A stretch of 64,000 bases of DNA from Toxotes chatareus (taxonomy: Eukaryota > Chordata > Actinopteri > Toxotidae), in assembly GCA_016801885.1 (NCBI GenBank), contig JAFBJY010000433.1:124001-188000 (forward strand), written 5' to 3'. The position numbers were made by a program, and so were the translations under genes. Numbering within the stretch: the first letter of the stretch is position 1; each line of letters opens with the position of its first letter. A model generated the notes under the pieces. The model was not told the DNA's origin. It saw only the letters and a list, made by a program, of their open reading frames with translations, and did not search any database. Of the stretch, positions 62,794-64,000 are shown one piece after another.

Positions 62794-64000
62794 AACTGCA
62801 GTTTCTCTAGAGCTGTCACCCTCCCATGATTCCTACCATTCTCACAATTCCCTTTATCCTATAGAAATTGTATCTGCTCCCTGTCAACAAAAAGTGTATC
62901 AACCAAAAAAGACAAGAGGTGTTATTCATGAAAACAAAAAACAAACAAACAAAAAAAAAAAGAATACTATAAAAGTGTCTGAACCTAAAAACACCACAAT
63001 TAGATGTGGGCTATTAAACATTAGATCTCTCTTGTCTAAATCTCTGTTAGTAAATGATTTGATTATGGATCAGCAGATTGATTTATCCTGTCTTACTGAG
63101 ACCTGGCTGCAGGAAGAAGAATATGTCAGTCTAAATGAGTCAACCCTTGCTAGTCATATTAATTATCACATTCCTCGATGCACAGGCCGAGGAGGAGGAG
63201 TGGCAGCAATCTACCACTGAAGTTTAATAATTAATCCCAGTCCTAAGTCTAGTTATAGCACATTTGAAAGCCTTATCCTCAGCCTCTCACATCCAAATTG
63301 GAAGACAGAAAAACCAGTGCTATTTGCTGTGGTGTATCGTCCACCTGCTGCTTACTCAGAGTTTTGTCTGAATTCACAGAATTTTTATCTGATTTAGTGC
63401 TTAGTACAGATAAAGACTTTAATATTCATGGAGATACCCACAATGACAGCCTTAAGCCTGCCAGTATTAGACTCAATTGGTTTCTTGCAAAATGTTAACA
63501 AACCAACTCACTGTTTTAATCACACCCTTGATCTTGTACTGACATATGGCATAGAAGCTGAATATTTGACAGTATTCCCTGAGAACCCTCTTTTATCTGA
63601 TCATTCTTTAGTAACATTTGAATTTACAATAATGAACTGCACAGCATCTGGGAAAAAATAACTACTGTATATATCTGTCTAATAATGCTATTACCAAATA
63701 TAGGGAAGTTATTCCATCTTTATTAACGCTGTTGCCATGTGCCAGTTTTACAGAGATCAATGACCTAAACTTTACTCCAGCAGATATAGATTATCTAGTT
63801 GATAGTACTGCAGCTTCATTATGTACAACCCTTGACTCTGTTGCCCCTGTGAAAAAGAAGGTCATAAATCCATGAGCTCCATGGTATGATTCATAAATAC
63901 ATACTTTGAAGCATGATATCACGAAATGGAAAGGAAGTGGCTATCCACCAATTTAGAGGAATTCCGCCTAGCCTGGAAAGACAGCTTTATAACGTATAAA
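62794..64000 (+). mobile_element. L2 LINE copy G, runs off the window
   Basis: It begins at CTGCAGTTTCTCTAGAGC, equivalent to position 7970 of copy A, directly after the tail of copy F. It encodes the same endonuclease start (LNIRSLLSKSLLVNDLIMDQ, LTETWLQEEEYVSLNES, GRGGGVAAIYH). It shares copy A's 15-bp loss at 63,414 and nearly all its other changes. CTTG at 63,484-63,487 is the unoccupied gypsy target. The linker (THCFNHTLDLVLTYGIEAEY, LLSDHSLVTFEF) follows to the window edge. Confidence 0.92.

Overview
The window is nuclear DNA from a teleost fish, probably a percomorph. The evidence is a fish-type NLR gene (FISNA-NACHT exon, 174-bp leucine-rich-repeat exons, B30.2/SPRY exon), GT-AG introns, abundant CA/GT microsatellites and a dense set of fish-style transposons. 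These include L2/CR1-like LINEs, a second APE-type LINE, Penelope, Ty3/gypsy, Tc1, hAT, a Helentron and tRNA-derived SINEs. Nothing is prokaryotic and no intact stand-alone gene of other ancestry was found.

Layout. Positions 1158-32626 hold one plus-strand NLRC3-like gene: a 5' linker exon, a large FISNA-NACHT exon, four LRR exons, a 47-bp exon and a terminal B30.2 exon, with polyadenylation signals after it. Its introns are swollen by transposons. The NACHT exon carries uncompensated frameshifts at about 2985-2992 and 4108, plus a compensated pair that destroys the first Walker A glycine. The LRR and B30.2 exons are clean, so the locus reads as a recent pseudogene or an assembly-damaged gene.

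Inside the introns, an L2 element at about 7.05-18.56 kb is split by a gypsy element with LTRs at 8660-8969 and 15656-15976. It has a CTTG target duplication and a tRNA-Gln primer site. A Tc1 remnant and a second L2 follow at 19.4-22.5 kb. At 23983-30128 there is a Russian-doll insertion: a TA-flanked MITE holds an L2 scrap, which holds a nearly full-length LINE, which itself holds a Penelope element and a solo LTR.

Downstream, 33.2-34.3 kb is a repeat block that recurs inverted at 55.2-55.8 kb. Positions 35.65-41.2 kb hold a broken, intron-containing minus-strand SAMD3-like gene lying between two inverted, GAGTTAAA-rich termini, which may be the ends of a mobile unit. Three near-identical copies of a repeat of about 320 bp follow microsatellites at 41.5, 45.5 and 53.5 kb. 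A BED-finger hAT remnant lies at 47.8-48.7 kb.

Positions 49.06-53.06 kb hold a decayed Helentron. Its reading order is SGNH hydrolase (with introns), OTU protease, Helitron N-region, Pif1-like helicase and APE endonuclease, with no recognisable HUH nuclease. The SGNH and OTU parts lie in one exon. This is my best candidate for an undescribed arrangement.

The right end has an interferon-response-like promoter with a 5' exon (56.5 kb), a heavily decayed LINE (57.7-59.2 kb), and an L2 whose RT region is nearly open (59.5-62.8 kb), joined head-to-tail to another L2 that runs off the window. That last copy preserves the empty gypsy target site. All calls come from reading the sequence; no database search was run.
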